64,000 nucleotides of DNA, from the NCBI RefSeq assembly GCF_900182915.1, contig NZ_FXUG01000009.1, forward strand, positions 248,001 through 312,000, read 5' to 3'. Below, piece after piece: positions 43,479-53,346 of this stretch (its first letter is position 1; each line of letters opens with the position of its first letter). The notes under the pieces are model-generated. The model did no database searches. It was not told the origin of the DNA and saw only the letters and a list, made by a program, of their open reading frames with translations. The stretch comes from Neorhodopirellula lusitana (GTDB taxonomy: Bacteria; Planctomycetota; Planctomycetia; Pirellulales; Pirellulaceae). Both the position numbers and the translations under genes were made by a program.

Positions 43479-45158
43479 ATGAAGCTATTCTTTATTCTTG
43501 CCCGTTCTTCCTGGTTTGCTGGCCTAATGTCCGCAGTCCTGGGGGCGATCAGTGGTGTTGCGAGCTTGACTCTCATCACGCTGATCCATCTTGCGCTAAC
43601 ACGGTCCGCCGAGTCACCTGGCGATCAAGGTTGGCTGCCGCTCGCATTTGCGGGAGCATGCTTCTTTGTCCTGTTCACCCAAGTCACTTCCAACGTTGTT
43701 TTGGTCCGCTTGTCTCAGGCAACCGCCGCAAGACTGCGTTACGAACTGTGCTCCAAAATCATCGTTGCGCCACTTCCCACGCTGGAATCGGTCGGTCAGT
43801 ATCGGCTATTGGCCACGCTAAACAACGATGTTGGCTCGATCACGGCCGCCTTGGCCTCGTTCCCGTCCGTGTGCGCCAATGCCATGGTTCTGGTATGCGG
43901 GCTAATCTACTTGGCAACCCTTTCGCTGCCGTTGGCGGCGGGAACCATCCTGATGGCGGCCCTGGGCGTCGCCATGTTTTTAGGCGGCCTTCGCATCGCG
44001 GATAAATCACTTCGCCAGGCCCGAGAAGATCAAGACGAGGTCGTTAAACAATTGCGTGCCATGGTGCACGGGATCAAAGAACTCAAAGGGAACACGACAC
44101 GCTGCCTCGATTTCGTTTATGAAGTGCTGTTGCCGGCCGACTCCCGGATGCGTCACTCCTTGATTCGCGGCCAAAGCATTCAAGGGTTCTCGCACAGTTG
44201 GGGCCGCTTGTTTCTGTTCATCGGAATCGGACTCTTGCTGTTCGTCTGGCCACGTCTGGCCACGGTCAGCACCGCGACTCTGACCGGTTACACACTAACG
44301 ATTTTGTACCTGACCTATCCTCTCGACGGGATATTAGGCTGGTTACCCGCGTACCATTCGGCATCGATTTCAATCAACAAGATTGAAGCCCTAGGCTTGA
44401 TGATCGACCAACCGGAACGACAAAGCAGTGCTGCGTTGCCAAATCGTTTTCGCAGCATCCACCTGCAAGACATCACCTATCAACACCAATCGCACGGCGA
44501 ACTCAACTTTGAGCTCGGCCCCATCGACTTGCAACTCAAAGCCGGCGAAGTCACGTTCATCGCGGGTGGCAACGGCTCCGGCAAAACCACTCTCGCCAAA
44601 GTATTGACGGGGCTGTATTTGCCGGCCACAGGAAGCATTACCTGGGACGGTCGCGAAATCAGCGATCGCAACCGCAACGATTTCCGGCAGCTGTTTTCTA
44701 CCGTCTTTGTGGAAGGCCACTTATTCGATCGATTGCTTGGTATCGAGCTTCAGCAGGACCGGTTGCAGCACTGGACGAAACTGCTGGGCATCGAAGACAA
44801 AGTCGATCTGGAAACGGGAAGACTTCATCAACACAAATTGTCGCGTGGTCAACACAAACGTCTCGCACTGTTGGTGGCTGCTCTCGACGACCGCCCCATT
44901 TTTGTTTTTGACGAATGGGCCGCTGAACAAGACCCCGGTTTCAAGCAGACTTTCTATCACGAAATCGTTCCCGAATTGAAACGCTGCGGGAAGACCGTGC
45001 TGGCGATCACACACGACGATCGCTTTTTCGATTTGGCGGACCAGGTGGTGAAATTGGTGGACGGAAAACTGCTCGAAACACCATCAGAAAATACACCTGC
45101 CAACCAAGACATTCGCCAACTATCACTCCATACCGAAACCAGCCGGAGAGCAGCATGA
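43479..45158 (+). CDS. ABC exporter, cyclic-peptide/siderophore type (SyrD/PvdE-like)
   Basis: A 559-residue fused permease-ATPase half transporter. The N-terminal 300 residues hold about six membrane helices. The ATPase has Walker A AGGNGSGKTT (362-371), the signature LSRGQHKRLALL (from 454) and a Walker B region RPIFVFDEWAAEQDP. The LSxGQ signature plus FDEWAAEQDP and ITHDDRFF are typical of the PvdE/SyrD group, which exports peptide siderophores and lipopeptides from the cytoplasm to the periplasm. The stop overlaps the adaptor gene by four bases, so they are coupled. Confidence 0.9.
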   Translation: MKLFFILARSSWFAGLMSAVLGAISGVASLTLITLIHLALTRSAESPGDQGWLPLAFAGACFFVLFTQVTSNVVLVRLSQATAARLRYELCSKIIVAPLPTLESVGQYRLLATLNNDVGSITAALASFPSVCANAMVLVCGLIYLATLSLPLAAGTILMAALGVAMFLGGLRIADKSLRQAREDQDEVVKQLRAMVHGIKELKGNTTRCLDFVYEVLLPADSRMRHSLIRGQSIQGFSHSWGRLFLFIGIGLLLFVWPRLATVSTATLTGYTLTILYLTYPLDGILGWLPAYHSASISINKIEALGLMIDQPERQSSAALPNRFRSIHLQDITYQHQSHGELNFELGPIDLQLKAGEVTFIAGGNGSGKTTLAKVLTGLYLPATGSITWDGREISDRNRNDFRQLFSTVFVEGHLFDRLLGIELQQDRLQHWTKLLGIEDKVDLETGRLHQHKLSRGQHKRLALLVAALDDRPIFVFDEWAAEQDPGFKQTFYHEIVPELKRCGKTVLAITHDDRFFDLADQVVKLVDGKLLETPSENTPANQDIRQLSLHTETSRRAA

Positions 45159-46429
45159 CTGGCTCCCAGACCAAACGTGATGGTGGACTGCCCCGATGGT
45201 GGATTGCTGGCGGCGTGGTTGCCCTGATTGCCATTGCCGGCATCTGGCATATCCAAACGAGCCTGGCAAAGTCTCCCAAGTTACGAACCGTCGAGATCCA
45301 GCGTGGGGACCTGCGAACCTTCATCGCGGCAACAGGTACGGTCGAACCCCATGAAGTTGTTGAAGTGGGTGCCTTGGTCTCCGGTGCAGTAGTTAGCTTC
45401 GGCGATGGCCAGAACGCGCCTGCTCGAATTGGCAGCCAATCCACGAGACTAGAATCACCAGTACAAGTCGGCACATCGGTGGTTCAGGGCGGAGTCCTGG
45501 CTCGGCTCGATCCCGCTCTCTATCAACTTGCAGTCGATCGAGCCCGATCATCATTGCGATTAGCGGAAGCGGAAATTGGCCGCCTTCGCACTCAATTGGA
45601 ACGATCCGAACGCGAATTGCAACGCGCCCAGCAACTCCGCAACACCAACTCAGAGAGTCAGTACGACTCGATCGCCACAAGTCATGCAATCGCCTTGGCT
45701 GAACTTGACATCGCCAACGCGCGGCGTGAACAGGCCGAGGGACAAGTCGAACAAGCTGAAGTCAATCTCTCACGCACGATCATCCGGTCGCCGATTGATG
45801 GTGTCGTCATTGACCACCGCATCAACCTGGGCCAAAACGCAGGACCAAGCAGCCCTGGTCTCTTCCTGGTCACTCGCAGTTTGCAAGACATGCGGATTCG
45901 AACCTCGGTCAGCGAAACCGACATTGGCAAAGTCTTCCCAGGACAACCGGTTTCCTTCACCGTCGACGGTCACCGCGATCAAACCATGAGCGGGCGAGTG
46001 GAACAGATCTTGATGAACGCTCGCGTGCAAGGCAACTTTGTCACCTACGACGTCTTGGTTGAAATGGATCAGCATGATGTGAATCTGCTTCCCCACATGA
46101 CAGCTGACGTTCAACTGGAAACCGTCCATCGCAAGAACGCCTGGTTGGTGCCGAGCGAATCGCTGGAATGGAGCCCCGACAACGAACTGGCAAACCACAC
46201 TGACGAGCCTTCCGCCGCTCCAGAAAACACTGACTCTTCCAGTCATGTCATTTGGATCGCGAACGCAGATGGCGGCGTGAAACCAGTCTCGGTCAAAGTC
46301 GGTGTCGACGACGGCGTGCGGACGGAAATCATGGCTGACGGAATCGCCGAATCGATGCCGGTCGTGGTCGGAACGATTCGTGAAACCACGCTGGCACGCA
46401 TTATTCCCAGCGTCAAAACCCTTCGATAG
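45155..46429 (+). CDS. MacA/HlyD-type periplasmic adaptor protein
   Basis: A 424-residue membrane-fusion protein of a tripartite exporter. One N-terminal helix (WWIAGGVVALIAIAGIW) anchors it in the inner membrane. A lipoyl-like half (GTVEPHEVVEVGALVSG) and a coiled coil of about 90 residues follow. The second lipoyl half is IIRSPIDGVVIDHRINLGQ, and a β-barrel comes after. Start ATG 45155 overlaps the ABC gene stop (ATGA). The partners are the MacB-like gene 14 bases downstream and the outer-membrane factor further on. Confidence 0.92.
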   Translation: MTGSQTKRDGGLPRWWIAGGVVALIAIAGIWHIQTSLAKSPKLRTVEIQRGDLRTFIAATGTVEPHEVVEVGALVSGAVVSFGDGQNAPARIGSQSTRLESPVQVGTSVVQGGVLARLDPALYQLAVDRARSSLRLAEAEIGRLRTQLERSERELQRAQQLRNTNSESQYDSIATSHAIALAELDIANARREQAEGQVEQAEVNLSRTIIRSPIDGVVIDHRINLGQNAGPSSPGLFLVTRSLQDMRIRTSVSETDIGKVFPGQPVSFTVDGHRDQTMSGRVEQILMNARVQGNFVTYDVLVEMDQHDVNLLPHMTADVQLETVHRKNAWLVPSESLEWSPDNELANHTDEPSAAPENTDSSSHVIWIANADGGVKPVSVKVGVDDGVRTEIMADGIAESMPVVVGTIRETTLARIIPSVKTLR

Positions 46430-46443
46430 CCAAGGCCGTCACC

Positions 46444-48531
46444 GTGATCGAATTACGTGATTTGCGGAAGGACTATCGTGTCGGCGATGTCGACCTGAGT
46501 GTCCTCAAAGGCATCACGCTGGACATTGAAACCGGCGGCTATGTCGCCTTGATGGGAACATCCGGTTCCGGCAAAACCACGCTAATGAATTTGTTGGGCA
46601 GCCTGGACTCGCCCACGTCGGGAAGCTACCGATTGGCCGGTGTCGACCTCGACGACCTTTCCTCGACGGAACTGGCTGCCTTCCGCAGCAAGCAGATTGG
46701 GTTCGTCTTCCAGAATTTTAACCTCTTGGCCCGGACAACGGCGCTGGACAACGTGTTGTTGCCAACGCTGTACTGCAACGACGGTCGCACTCAACAGGAA
46801 CGCGTTGAGTACGCTCGCCGGCTACTCGATTCCGTTGGGCTATCCGGTCGAGCCGATCACTTTCCCAACCAACTTTCCGGCGGTGAACGTCAACGCGTCG
46901 CGATTGCCCGTGCCCTGGTCAACCGGCCTCGATTACTGTTGGCCGACGAACCGACAGGCAACCTGGATTCCAAAACTGAACAAGAAATCCTGGCCGTCTT
47001 CCGCAAGCTCAATGAAGAGCACGGCATCACACTGGTCGTCGTGACTCACGATGCCGAGGTCGCCGAACAAGCCGACCGCGTGATTCGAATGAAGGACGGC
47101 GTCGTCGTCGAAGACCACGAAAGTTCGTTAGCTTGTGGACTTCGGGCTGCGATCCAAACGCATCCCACCTCTCGTGATCGCGAAGACTCCCAACCGGACA
47201 ACTTCGTGACTCCTGCCCGACCACGAACCAGCTCGATTGCCGCAACTCTCAACGCGGTGACCGTCGCAACGGCAGCCCTGCGACGAAACCTGCTGCGGAC
47301 CTCACTGACGATGCTGGGTGTGATCATCGGCGTCGCTTCGGTGATTTCAGTGATGGAACTTAGCACCGGTGCTTCGGCAGCGATCAAGGACACCGTGGCC
47401 AGCATGGGGGCCAGCATGTTGACGGTCAGCCCCAGCAAGGCGGCTTCCAACGGTGCCCATCAAAGACCAATTCATCTCATTCCCAGCGACGTGACAGCGG
47501 TGACCGAACAATGCTCCGCCGTGAAAGTCGCCGCTCCGCTGATCTATTCTCATGTGCAAGTGGTCCGAGGCAACCGTCGCTGGCGTCCCACCCTTTGCCT
47601 GGGGACAACACCGGAATACCTGAGCGCCCGGAACTGGGACGAACTGGCCCTGGGAAAATCGTTTACCCAAGACCATGTCTTTGATTCCGCCAAGGTTTGC
47701 GTCCTGGGCCAAACCGTCATCAACGCCTTGTTTGATGACGCCTATCCCATCGGCGAAGAAGTCCGAGTCAACGGGGTGCCGATGCAAATCGTCGGCGTGC
47801 TCTCGGAAAAGGGCGGCGATGTGATCGGCAACGATCAAGACGACATCATGATTGGCCCCTGGACGACTTTGAAATTCCGAGTCAACGATCAAACGAACAC
47901 TTCCGGGCGTCTGGCCACCTTTGCCAACCTGAAGCCCCAAATGCAACTGACCGCGCATCGACAAAACGTCCATCGCGAGGAAGTCCATCAAATCTATGTT
48001 CAAGCCAAATCTCCCGCCGCGGTGGACCAAGCTCGAGATCAAATCACCCGGGTCCTTTCACGTCGTCACAACGTCGAACCGGTCGGCGCCTATCGCATGA
48101 ACGACATCACCGAGGTTTCCAAGGTGGTCAATCAAGTGGTCGCTGGGTTGTCGCTGTTGGGACTGATCATCGCCGGGGTTTCCCTGATGGTCGGCGGTGT
48201 GGGAATCATGAACATCATGCTTGTTTCGGTGACAGAACGAACCCGTGAGATCGGGCTTCGAATGGCCGTCGGCGCGGATCGCAAAGCGATCTTGAGACAA
48301 TTCCTGATCGAGGCCACTGTGCTGTGCTTAATCGGTGGCCTAATTGGTATCGCGGCCGGTCATTTCTGGTCTGTGCTGATTGCAAAGATCATTGGCTGGC
48401 CCACGGTCTGGTCCCTGTGGGCACCGATCGTGGCGGTTACCGTCGCCGCCGGAGTCGGTATTCTGTTCGGCTACTACCCTGCTCGAAAAGCCTCGCAACT
48501 GAATCCGATTGACGCGTTACGCTATGAATAG
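46444..48531 (+). CDS. MacB-like ABC transporter (ATPase fused to permease)
   Basis: A 695-residue transporter with the ATPase at the N-terminus: Walker A GTSGSGKTT at 38-46, the signature LSGGERQRVAIARAL and LLLADEPTGNLD. The first membrane helix is near residue 285 (MLGVIIGVASVISVMEL). A large periplasmic MacB domain follows, then three helices ending the FtsX-type permease, with the NIMLVSVTERTREIGLRMAVGA loop. MacB works by mechanotransmission with MacA and a TolC-type channel on substrates in the periplasm. GTG start at 46444. Confidence 0.93.
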   Translation: MIELRDLRKDYRVGDVDLSVLKGITLDIETGGYVALMGTSGSGKTTLMNLLGSLDSPTSGSYRLAGVDLDDLSSTELAAFRSKQIGFVFQNFNLLARTTALDNVLLPTLYCNDGRTQQERVEYARRLLDSVGLSGRADHFPNQLSGGERQRVAIARALVNRPRLLLADEPTGNLDSKTEQEILAVFRKLNEEHGITLVVVTHDAEVAEQADRVIRMKDGVVVEDHESSLACGLRAAIQTHPTSRDREDSQPDNFVTPARPRTSSIAATLNAVTVATAALRRNLLRTSLTMLGVIIGVASVISVMELSTGASAAIKDTVASMGASMLTVSPSKAASNGAHQRPIHLIPSDVTAVTEQCSAVKVAAPLIYSHVQVVRGNRRWRPTLCLGTTPEYLSARNWDELALGKSFTQDHVFDSAKVCVLGQTVINALFDDAYPIGEEVRVNGVPMQIVGVLSEKGGDVIGNDQDDIMIGPWTTLKFRVNDQTNTSGRLATFANLKPQMQLTAHRQNVHREEVHQIYVQAKSPAAVDQARDQITRVLSRRHNVEPVGAYRMNDITEVSKVVNQVVAGLSLLGLIIAGVSLMVGGVGIMNIMLVSVTERTREIGLRMAVGADRKAILRQFLIEATVLCLIGGLIGIAAGHFWSVLIAKIIGWPTVWSLWAPIVAVTVAAGVGILFGYYPARKASQLNPIDALRYE

Positions 48532-48555
48532 AAGTCAGCGAACTGAACTCGCATC

Positions 48556-49839
48556 ATGACCTTGCTGCTACTGACCCAAGGACTCTCCGTAACGCTGGCC
48601 GTCATCGCATTGGTCAACACCGGATGGGTTTGGTATCTCACTTCCCTGCTCCGGCAACCACGCCGAATCGGGCCTCCCGAATCATGCGAAAAGGCAGCGA
48701 TTTTACTGTGTTTGCGTGGCGCCGACCCCATGCTGAGCAGTTGCTTGAAGCGGTTGATGTCGCAAGATCATCCGGATTTTGAGGTGCTCGTCGCGATTGA
48801 TTCACCATCGGATCCCGCCTGGCCCATTGTCCAAGACGCGATCGAGAAATTCGGCAACCAACGACTACATGCTTGGTCACTTTCTCAACGTCGTAAGACC
48901 TGTGGGCTGAAAAATAGTTCCCTGGTGGAACTCTATGACCGAGTGGATCCATCCGTTGGTGTAATCGTATTAGCCGACGCGGACTTACAAAGTCACGCCA
49001 CTTGGCTTCGTGAACTCGTTGCACCATTGGCCGATCCATCGGTGGGAGTCACCTTTGGCAATCGTTGGTTCCTTCCCAGCGAACCGACCTTCGGATCCAT
49101 GATTCGGCAGGTCTGGAACGCTCCCGGATTGATCGTGATGTCAGCCTTCAAGATCCCCTGGGCTGGGTCGATGGCGATTCGTCGATCGTTGTTTGACTCG
49201 GGCGAAATACGCGACAAATGGTGCCACTCCATTGTCGATGATGGCCCTGTCCGCGTCGCGGCCAAAGCACAAAACCGGAAAATGCAGTTCGTCCCATCGT
49301 TGATCATGGCCAACCGAGAAGTATGTGACATTCCGTTTGCGTTCAACTTCATCCGCCGTCAACTCACCTGGACGCGCACCTACGTCAACGGGCTTTGGCC
49401 CCTCATGATGACATATCACTTTGTCGCGTTAGTCGCCAACGTTGCCGTGTTCGTGACCGCCCTGATCGGTTGGCAAGTGGACAACACATCGGTGGTCGTC
49501 ATCAGCCTGCTTGCTGCCGCGATATCCGTGACGATGGCAAACATCCATGCCGCCTTGATTGACACGGCCGCCCGCAAAGTCATCCGGTCACAAGGCGAAT
49601 CCACCCCGCAAAACGAATCCCAGGACACACTTGGAATGCGGGGCTTGATTGTTTTGCCGACGATCGTCGGTCTGGCAAATCTGCTGGGTTTGATCGCATC
49701 ATTCTACGCCACCTTCGCCCGCCAAATTGTCTGGCGTGGAGTCACCTACGAGATCCGTGGCCCCTGGCAAGTCAGGCTACTCAGTGAGACCAGCCCCCAG
49801 TCAGCAAAGCCTACGGAGACCTGCAATGAGTCCTTGTGA
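48556..49839 (+). CDS. Membrane GT2 glycosyltransferase (ceramide-glucosyltransferase-like)
   Basis: A 427-residue membrane glycosyltransferase. An N-terminal helix precedes a GT2 domain with LCLRGADP, then the DxD-like LADADLQSHATWL, an acidic VDDGPV and RRQLTW in place of QxxRW. Three or four C-terminal helices follow, with the ending FARQIVWRGVTYEI. This is the layout of lipid glycosyltransferases such as ceramide glucosyltransferase. It closes the exporter operon, so it is likely to act on the exported product. A close relative lies at 52072-53346. Confidence 0.88.
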   Translation: MTLLLLTQGLSVTLAVIALVNTGWVWYLTSLLRQPRRIGPPESCEKAAILLCLRGADPMLSSCLKRLMSQDHPDFEVLVAIDSPSDPAWPIVQDAIEKFGNQRLHAWSLSQRRKTCGLKNSSLVELYDRVDPSVGVIVLADADLQSHATWLRELVAPLADPSVGVTFGNRWFLPSEPTFGSMIRQVWNAPGLIVMSAFKIPWAGSMAIRRSLFDSGEIRDKWCHSIVDDGPVRVAAKAQNRKMQFVPSLIMANREVCDIPFAFNFIRRQLTWTRTYVNGLWPLMMTYHFVALVANVAVFVTALIGWQVDNTSVVVISLLAAAISVTMANIHAALIDTAARKVIRSQGESTPQNESQDTLGMRGLIVLPTIVGLANLLGLIASFYATFARQIVWRGVTYEIRGPWQVRLLSETSPQSAKPTETCNESL

Positions 49840-49987
49840 GGCGTCCGTGAGAGGACCTTGCAAAGAGGCCCACTGACTCTTCCACGACGAGACGAGCGAT
49901 AGCCCAAGCACCGTGCCGCAAGGAAGCACTTACGGCGCGCGCCGGCTCAGGATTACGAGTGAAGCAATCCGAATCCACTCGCCTGGT

Positions 49988-51904
49988 CTATCGCATGTAG
50001 ACCGAAGGGGTCTCTTGAGCAAACCGGCATTCTTCCGGCGTGGCCGTGGACAGGCCGACGCCGACGGTGGGCAACAAGGTTCCGCGAGCGTGCTGAAGTT
50101 GCACGAAGGCCAGGTTGTAGTCGATCACAGCGCGGTGCAGTTGCGTGGAAATTTCCGTCAGCCGCACCTGCGCCTCCAAGACATCTTCGACTTGATCATC
50201 ACCAGCCTGATAACGTCGATTCTGTGCATCCAATCGCATCCGTGCCGCCGATTCGGCAGTCGTCAGTGACGCGATCATGTTCCAAGCTCGGTCCAGCTGG
50301 GTGAACGCGGCTTGAAGTTCCGCGTTGACCTGATTTTGTTGAGCTTGCAAGACTGCTGTTTCGCGGCTGAGTTGCAATCGTGCACTGCGAATCGCGGCGT
50401 TTTCCCTACGATTGGAAACCGATCGGCGCATCTCGATGCCCAACTGCCAACCATCGAGTGCCTCACCGAAGAGGTCGGATTGGCTATCCGCATCATCCCC
50501 CAGTTTTCGAAACGCACCAAGCACATCAAGCTGAGTCTTTTGCAAATTGCAGGCGGCTTCGATCTCCAGTTCTTTCTGGGCGATGACTTCCCGCTGTCGA
50601 CGCAGTTCAACACGACTGGCATGGGCCACACCCTGGGTGTCCTGCCAATCAAACCGAAACTCGGCTCGCAACGGCACAGCATCGGGCACGATCAAATGCC
50701 CATCGGCCGATGGCATCCCGATCAGGGTTCGCAACCGCAGCTCACTGCCGTACACGCCCGCTCCACCATACCGCGTCCCGGCAATCGCCGATGTCAACGC
50801 CGCTTCCGCCATGCATACCTGTTGATGCGCCAGGGCTGCTAAATCGCTGGGCGCGGATGCGGCTGCCACGCGTTGTCGCTGACGACTCCAGGTCTCATGA
50901 GCGGTAGCCAAAGCGGTTTGCTTAGTGGCGACATCAAGGTAAGCGTATTGCAGTTCCCAGTAGGTGTTTGCAACATCACGCACCAAGTCGCCAACTGCTT
51001 TTTCCACAGCGAGTTGTGATTGCATGTGTTTGGTTTGAGCGATCAGTACCCCACCGTATCGCCCCGGCCCACCCAACGGCCCTGCAATCTGATTGAATCG
51101 CTTGCCCGCACCCCGCATCAATGGATGCCGAAACTCGCCTCCGAAAGCTGCGAACGGTCCACCGGCCAATTCTTCGTCATAGCCAGCGACGCCGCCGAGG
51201 GAGACCTTGGTACCGTTGGAAAGCACTTTGCCGACCCCGAGCTTTGCCAGTGTTTCCGGTTGAGCAAAGACACCAAACTGCCCGCCGGAAAACGCAGAAT
51301 TGACGATATTGCCGTTCCCGTTGTAGGTCAGCCCCGCTTCGATTTGAGTGTCGAAAGCGGCCAACGCGGCGTCGAAACCGACCATCGGATTCGAAGCGAC
51401 AATTGCCGGGTCCAGCGTGCTTGACATGGTCTCGGGCATCGACAGCACGCGGCCACCCAAGTCTCCCAGGACCACGCTGTTTTCCAAAGCAATCCGCACC
51501 GCCGCATCCAGCGACATGGGAACGCGTGTCAACCGCTCGAACTGATCCCGACGCGGCGGAGCGTGCTCCATTCCGAGTACCATCGGCCCGGTAGCTGCGC
51601 CGACCACTGGCCCCGCAACTCCATCGTGCATTGGTTGCTCAAACGAAACCGGCTGGACTTCTTCTTGATTGTCACCGTCCACGGCCTGGAAGCCTGCATT
51701 CGCGGCTTCGGTTAGTTCCGCTATTTCCGCAACGTTCCTGCCATGGTCTTGATTCAATAAAGCTGACGCTGACTTGCTCGGCTCCGCAAACCGACAACCA
51801 CCTGAACCCCAAACCGTGACCGCGCACAGCGTCGCTACGACGGCACTCGCCGCTCGACGAATGATCGAATCAGTGATCGGTCGAATACGAATGAGGCAGG
51901 TCAT
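49988..51904 (-). CDS. TolC-like outer-membrane efflux protein
   Basis: A 638-residue outer-membrane factor. The N-terminus has a signal peptide ending near WGSGGCRF, which could be a weak lipobox. A variable linker leads into the first repeat (SLDAAVRIALENSVVL, from about 133). The long coiled coil contains paired helices with QLAVEKAVGDLVRDVANTYWELQYAYLDV. The second repeat ends with RLTEISTQLHRAVIDYNLAFVQLQHARGTLL. It should form the channel for the MacAB-like pump. It is longer than TolC because of the N-terminal part. It converges with the exporter operon. Confidence 0.92.
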   Translation of the reverse strand: MTCLIRIRPITDSIIRRAASAVVATLCAVTVWGSGGCRFAEPSKSASALLNQDHGRNVAEIAELTEAANAGFQAVDGDNQEEVQPVSFEQPMHDGVAGPVVGAATGPMVLGMEHAPPRRDQFERLTRVPMSLDAAVRIALENSVVLGDLGGRVLSMPETMSSTLDPAIVASNPMVGFDAALAAFDTQIEAGLTYNGNGNIVNSAFSGGQFGVFAQPETLAKLGVGKVLSNGTKVSLGGVAGYDEELAGGPFAAFGGEFRHPLMRGAGKRFNQIAGPLGGPGRYGGVLIAQTKHMQSQLAVEKAVGDLVRDVANTYWELQYAYLDVATKQTALATAHETWSRQRQRVAAASAPSDLAALAHQQVCMAEAALTSAIAGTRYGGAGVYGSELRLRTLIGMPSADGHLIVPDAVPLRAEFRFDWQDTQGVAHASRVELRRQREVIAQKELEIEAACNLQKTQLDVLGAFRKLGDDADSQSDLFGEALDGWQLGIEMRRSVSNRRENAAIRSARLQLSRETAVLQAQQNQVNAELQAAFTQLDRAWNMIASLTTAESAARMRLDAQNRRYQAGDDQVEDVLEAQVRLTEISTQLHRAVIDYNLAFVQLQHARGTLLPTVGVGLSTATPEECRFAQETPSVYMR

Positions 51905-52071
51905 TTCATGTCGAACAGGGAAAACGAAAACGCTTCTTTCCCTAGATCGGTCTGCCTAACCGAGCCAATGAGACAAACCCTAACATTCGGTAGCATCCGT
52001 AGATCTTCACACAAATCATCCAACCAGTTTCACGCGATGCCGTAGTCACACCTCAGCTAAGCATACCCCCG

Positions 52072-53346
52072 CTAAAGCGACGCCAACCGATCCGCCTCTT
52101 CGCTTGACGCATAAGGCCGATAACCTTGGTGAGCAATCGAGCCATCGCCCTGGATTTGATACTCCATTCCCCGCCAGTGGACCCGTTTGGCGAACATCGC
52201 CGATATCAGTGCGAACGGATACAGCAACTGCACAATCACCACGGCAGAAACCAAACCCAAAATCAACTGCTGTGAAACACGCTTGGGCTCGTTTCGAATC
52301 ATGGCCAACTTATGGTCCACCAGCCCAAGCCCGATCGAAACCATCAGCCACACTGTTAATTGGTACATCAACCAACTAACCCCGAGCCCGACCGCACTGA
52401 ACCATTGACCAGTCAACGCGAACCCAGCCGAAGCAATCAAACAACTCAGCGGCACCAACGCCGATAAAAAGCCATGAACAACCGTCAACGGCCAACTCGG
52501 ATGATACAAACGGGCAACCAAAAGCTGACGTTTGATCCAGCCCATCATCTCGCTCACCGTGCAGTCTTCTTGGTTCACCATGATCACCGACGGGACAAAC
52601 CGTTGACGCATTCCATGCTGCCGCAGCAACCGGGTCAGCATTGTGTCTTCAGACAAACCTGCACCCCAGTGAGCTTCCAGATCCAGAGCGTCCACCGCCC
52701 TTCGAGACATCGCCAGTGAACCGCCCCAGGGGATACTCGCGGCAATCATTTGCCCCGATGCAGCCGCATTCCAAACTAGACGCAAGCACGAACCCAGCGA
52801 AGGTCGCGTAGGCAGATACCAACGAATTCCGGTCGTCAACTCAACGCCGCCACGTCCCAACGGAGCCACCAACTCACTCAGCCAACTGGGATGCGCGATC
52901 GTGTCAGCGTCAATCAAAGCGATGGCATTAACCCGATCATCCAGCTGCGCGATGACCTGCAACAACGCCGCGTTCTTGAGCCCACACTTCAGCGGTGCGT
53001 TTTCCAAAACCTCAATCCGGCAACCCTCAAAATTCTCGATTCCGGAATCCGCAATACTCCGCCACGCCGGATCGTCTGCGCTGTCAACGACGATCCGGAT
53101 TTCGTAGTCGGGATAGTCCAGGTTCATCAAAGCCGTTAAGCAGTCCGCCAAAAAAGGATCCGCCCCTCGCAGACACAGCACCACCATCACGTGCGAAGTT
53201 GGATCATCGCAATCAGCGTTGCCCGAATCCAATTCGGGTTCACGACGAAAGATGGCCCACACCTGATTCAGGGCGATACCGATCTGCATCACCGCCACCG
53301 CTGCCAACAAGCCTAATAACGACCAGGCCCATCCCGACAGCAGCAC
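52072..53346 (-). CDS. Membrane GT2 glycosyltransferase (ceramide-glucosyltransferase-like)
   Basis: A 424-residue relative of the glycosyltransferase at 48556. It shares LCLRGADPF, KCGLKNAAL, IDADTIAHPSWLSELVAPL, PWGGSLAM and FVPSVIMVNQE, with LSEDTM as acidic motif and RQLLV where the partner has RQLTW. One N-terminal and about four C-terminal helices flank the catalytic domain. GTG start at 53346 shares one base with the stop of the polyketide synthase (TAGTG), so the two are translationally coupled. It therefore probably glycosylates the synthase product. Confidence 0.9.
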   Translation of the reverse strand: MLLSGWAWSLLGLLAAVAVMQIGIALNQVWAIFRREPELDSGNADCDDPTSHVMVVLCLRGADPFLADCLTALMNLDYPDYEIRIVVDSADDPAWRSIADSGIENFEGCRIEVLENAPLKCGLKNAALLQVIAQLDDRVNAIALIDADTIAHPSWLSELVAPLGRGGVELTTGIRWYLPTRPSLGSCLRLVWNAAASGQMIAASIPWGGSLAMSRRAVDALDLEAHWGAGLSEDTMLTRLLRQHGMRQRFVPSVIMVNQEDCTVSEMMGWIKRQLLVARLYHPSWPLTVVHGFLSALVPLSCLIASAGFALTGQWFSAVGLGVSWLMYQLTVWLMVSIGLGLVDHKLAMIRNEPKRVSQQLILGLVSAVVIVQLLYPFALISAMFAKRVHWRGMEYQIQGDGSIAHQGYRPYASSEEADRLASL

